From Bacteroidales bacterium (GTDB lineage Bacteria; Bacteroidota; Bacteroidia; Bacteroidales; P3): 5,847 bases of DNA. The translations under genes were made by a program, and so were the position numbers. The DNA lies in contig JAFWOP010000172.1 of assembly GCA_017545365.1 (NCBI GenBank), positions 1 to 5,847 of the forward strand, in the 5' to 3' direction. Positions 3,839 through 5,847 of the stretch are shown piece after piece. The notes beneath the pieces are model-generated. The model was not told the origin of the DNA and searched no databases. It saw only the letters and a list, made by a program, of their open reading frames with translations. Within the stretch, counting starts at the first letter, position 1, and the number at the start of each line of letters is the position of its first letter.

Positions 3839-5847
3839 ATGAAACTGAGAAAACTTTTCGTGGCAGCATTGCTGCTCATGGCAGGTCTGGTGCAGGTTTC
3901 AGCACAGGACATGACACTGCCGCAGGATAAGAACGTGCGCGTGGGTAAGCTCGACAACGGACTCACCTACTACATCCGCCACAACAACTATCCCGAGAAA
4001 GTAGCCAACTACTACATCGCACAGAAGGTGGGCTCGGTGCAGGAAGAGGAGAGCCAGCGCGGTCTCGCCCACCTGTTGGAGCACATGGCCTTCAACGGTA
4101 CCGACCACTTCAAGGACAACCTCCTGCAGGAGTATCTGCAGAGCATCGGCGTGGAGTATGGTCGCAACCTGAACGCATACACCTCCACCGACCAGACGGT
4201 CTACTTCTTCACCGATGTGCCCTCGACACGCCAGACGGCCGTCGACTCATGCATGATGATTCTGAAAGACTGGTCGAACGGCATCTCGCTCACCGAGGAA
4301 GCCATCAATGCCGAGCGCGACATCGTGCACAACGAGTATCGCATGCGCATCATCGGCCTGCAGAAAATCCTTGAGACTCTGCTGCCGAAGCTCTATCCCG
4401 GTTCGCTCTATGGCGAGCGCTTCCCCATTGGTCTGATGAGCGTCATCGACGGCTGCTCGCCTGAGACGCTGCGTGCCTACTATCGCAAGTGGTATCGTCC
4501 CGACAACCAGGCCATCATCGTCGTTGGCGACATCGACGTCGACTACATCGAAGGCAAGATCAAGTCGCTCTTCAGCGATATCAAGGTGCCTGCCGATGCT
4601 GCGAAGGTAGAGATTGTTCCCGTTCCCGACAACGACGAAGGCATCTATCTCGTTGGTAAGGACAAGGAGCAGCAGATGAGCATCATCCTCGCAGCCATGA
4701 AGCACGACGCCTTCCCCGATGAGATGAAGCAGAGCATGCAGTACCTCGTCTACGACTACATGCGCAGCGTGTTCGCTGATATGATGAGTGCCCGCTTCAC
4801 CGAGGAGGCTCAGAAGCCCGACTGCCCGTTCATGCAGGCTGGTGCCAGCGACGAGCAGTTCCTCGTGTCGCGTTCGAAGGATGCCCTCACGCTGCAGGTG
4901 GTGCCGCGTGAAGGTAAGGACGTGGAAGGTCTTGCTGCCGCCATGCGCGAGCTGAAGCGCGTTCACGACTTCGGCTTCACCGCTACGGAGTACGAGCGTG
5001 CCCGCTCTGAATATCTCAGCCAGATTGAGAAGGCCTACAACAACCGTGAGAAGACCCCGTCAAACAGCTACTGCCAGGAGTATGTGCAGAACTTCATCAA
5101 TGCCGAGCCCATCGTCTCCATCGAGGACCAGCACCAGCTCATGCAGCAGATTGCCCCGATGATTCCCGTTGAGGCCGTCAACGAACTCGCCAAGCAGATC
5201 ATCTCGCTCACCGACTCCAACTTCGTCTGCCTCGCCGCCGTCACCGAGAAGGAAGGCAAGCAGTACTACCAGCCCGAGGACATGAAGCGCGCCATCGACG
5301 CCGTGCGCCAGGAGACCCTCGAGGCTTATGTCGACAACGTGAAGCAGGAGCCCCTCATGGCTGAGGCCCCGAAGGCCGGCACCATCAAGAAGGAAGAAAC
5401 CAATGCTGCCCTCGGCTTCACCAAGCTCACCCTCTCCAACGGTGCTACGGTGCTGATGAAGAAGACCGACTTCAATGCCGACGAGATTGTGTTCTCGGCA
5501 ACCGCCGACGGCGGTAACTCCGTCCTGCCCAATCCCGAGAGCGGCGACGTGCAGCTCGCCAGCATCGTACTCTCGCAGAGCGCCCTCGGCTCGTTCATGA
5601 CCACCGACCTGCAGAAGGCCCTCGCCGGTAAGCAGTGCGGCACGCAGTTCTCCATCAGCAACGACTCTCATGGCCTCACCGGTACCACCACTCCGAAGGA
5701 CCTCGAGACCTTCATGCAGCTCATCCACCTCGACTTCACCAAGGTCGCCAAGGACGAGAAGGCCGTATCTAACATCCTCAACCTCGTCGCCACGCAGCTG
5801 AAGAACATCAGCCAGAACAACGAAGCCGTGTTCGAGGATTCCGTCAT
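3839..5847 (+). CDS. Secreted M16-family (pitrilysin/insulinase-like) zinc metallopeptidase, 3' partial
   Basis: The frame from ATG 3839 stays open to the right edge: 669 codons plus two bases, of a protein usually near 930-950 residues in Bacteroidota. Residues 1-22 are a signal peptide (MKLRKLF, Ala/Leu core, VSA before QD) without a lipobox, so a periplasmic enzyme is likely. The first M16 domain (about 30-190) has the inverted zinc motif H78-L-L-E81-H82 in GLAHLLEHMAFNGT. E159 and E166 in AERDIVHNEYR match the two conserved downstream acidic residues; family comparison favours E166 as third zinc ligand. A second M16 domain starts near 205 and includes YRKWYRPDNQAIIVVGDIDV. From about 525 (LGFTKLTLSNGATVLMKK) a third M16-like domain begins; it has no HxxEH and would belong to the non-catalytic half. 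The family cuts peptides within a closed chamber. No Shine-Dalgarno sequence precedes the ATG, and the substrate is unknown. The metal site is intact, so the enzyme is probably active. Confidence 0.92.
   Translation, partial: MKLRKLFVAALLLMAGLVQVSAQDMTLPQDKNVRVGKLDNGLTYYIRHNNYPEKVANYYIAQKVGSVQEEESQRGLAHLLEHMAFNGTDHFKDNLLQEYLQSIGVEYGRNLNAYTSTDQTVYFFTDVPSTRQTAVDSCMMILKDWSNGISLTEEAINAERDIVHNEYRMRIIGLQKILETLLPKLYPGSLYGERFPIGLMSVIDGCSPETLRAYYRKWYRPDNQAIIVVGDIDVDYIEGKIKSLFSDIKVPADAAKVEIVPVPDNDEGIYLVGKDKEQQMSIILAAMKHDAFPDEMKQSMQYLVYDYMRSVFADMMSARFTEEAQKPDCPFMQAGASDEQFLVSRSKDALTLQVVPREGKDVEGLAAAMRELKRVHDFGFTATEYERARSEYLSQIEKAYNNREKTPSNSYCQEYVQNFINAEPIVSIEDQHQLMQQIAPMIPVEAVNELAKQIISLTDSNFVCLAAVTEKEGKQYYQPEDMKRAIDAVRQETLEAYVDNVKQEPLMAEAPKAGTIKKEETNAALGFTKLTLSNGATVLMKKTDFNADEIVFSATADGGNSVLPNPESGDVQLASIVLSQSALGSFMTTDLQKALAGKQCGTQFSISNDSHGLTGTTTPKDLETFMQLIHLDFTKVAKDEKAVSNILNLVATQLKNISQNNEAVFEDSV

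Noticed and set aside
3739..3930. Small plus-strand open frame spanning the M16 leader and start
   Set aside because: It begins at the promoter's -7 box and runs out of frame into the peptidase's signal-peptide region; no independent support.
4247..5728. Minus-strand open frames of 239 and 222 codons opposite the M16 gene
   Set aside because: The sense frame carries the HxxEH zinc motif and a signal peptide; the antisense frames are His/Val/Gly/Leu-rich shadows.

Overview
The window looks like chromosomal DNA from a member of the Bacteroidota, most likely Bacteroidales and Prevotella-like, with rather GC-rich coding sequence. The reasons are: a TonB-dependent receptor of the outer-membrane beta-barrel family typical of this phylum; start codons preceded by A-rich leaders without a Shine-Dalgarno sequence; a TAnnTTTG-type -7 promoter box before the last gene; and degenerate 7-8 bp tandem repeats around gene borders. 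All four genes read left to right on the + strand. The species cannot be fixed from the sequence alone.

Layout: (1) 1-588 is the 3' part of a gene for a four-helix membrane protein resembling ABC-2-type permease subunits; its true start probably lies before the window. (2) 609-962 is a short GntR-family regulator of the YtrA type, 20 bp downstream and probably co-transcribed with gene 1. (3) 963-1133 is a regulatory gap holding two similar copies of an ECF-sigma-like promoter pattern and a perfect dyad. (4) 1134-3395 is a TonB-dependent-receptor-like outer-membrane protein, with a tandem 8-bp repeat expressed inside one predicted loop. (5) 3396-3838 is a gap made of a mosaic of small GC-rich palindromes joined by TTGAAC words, followed by an AT-rich promoter region. 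(6) 3839-5847 is the first 669 codons of a secreted M16-family zinc metallopeptidase that runs off the right edge.

How they may work together: genes 1 and 2 form a transporter-plus-regulator unit whose ATPase is probably just upstream. The receptor and the M16 peptidase each appear to have their own promoter. An outer-membrane receptor beside a periplasmic M16 peptidase recalls the Fus and YddB/PqqL protein-import systems, but that link is an inference from gene order only. The most noteworthy items are the in-frame 8-bp repeat in the receptor, the paired ECF-like promoters and the palindrome mosaic.
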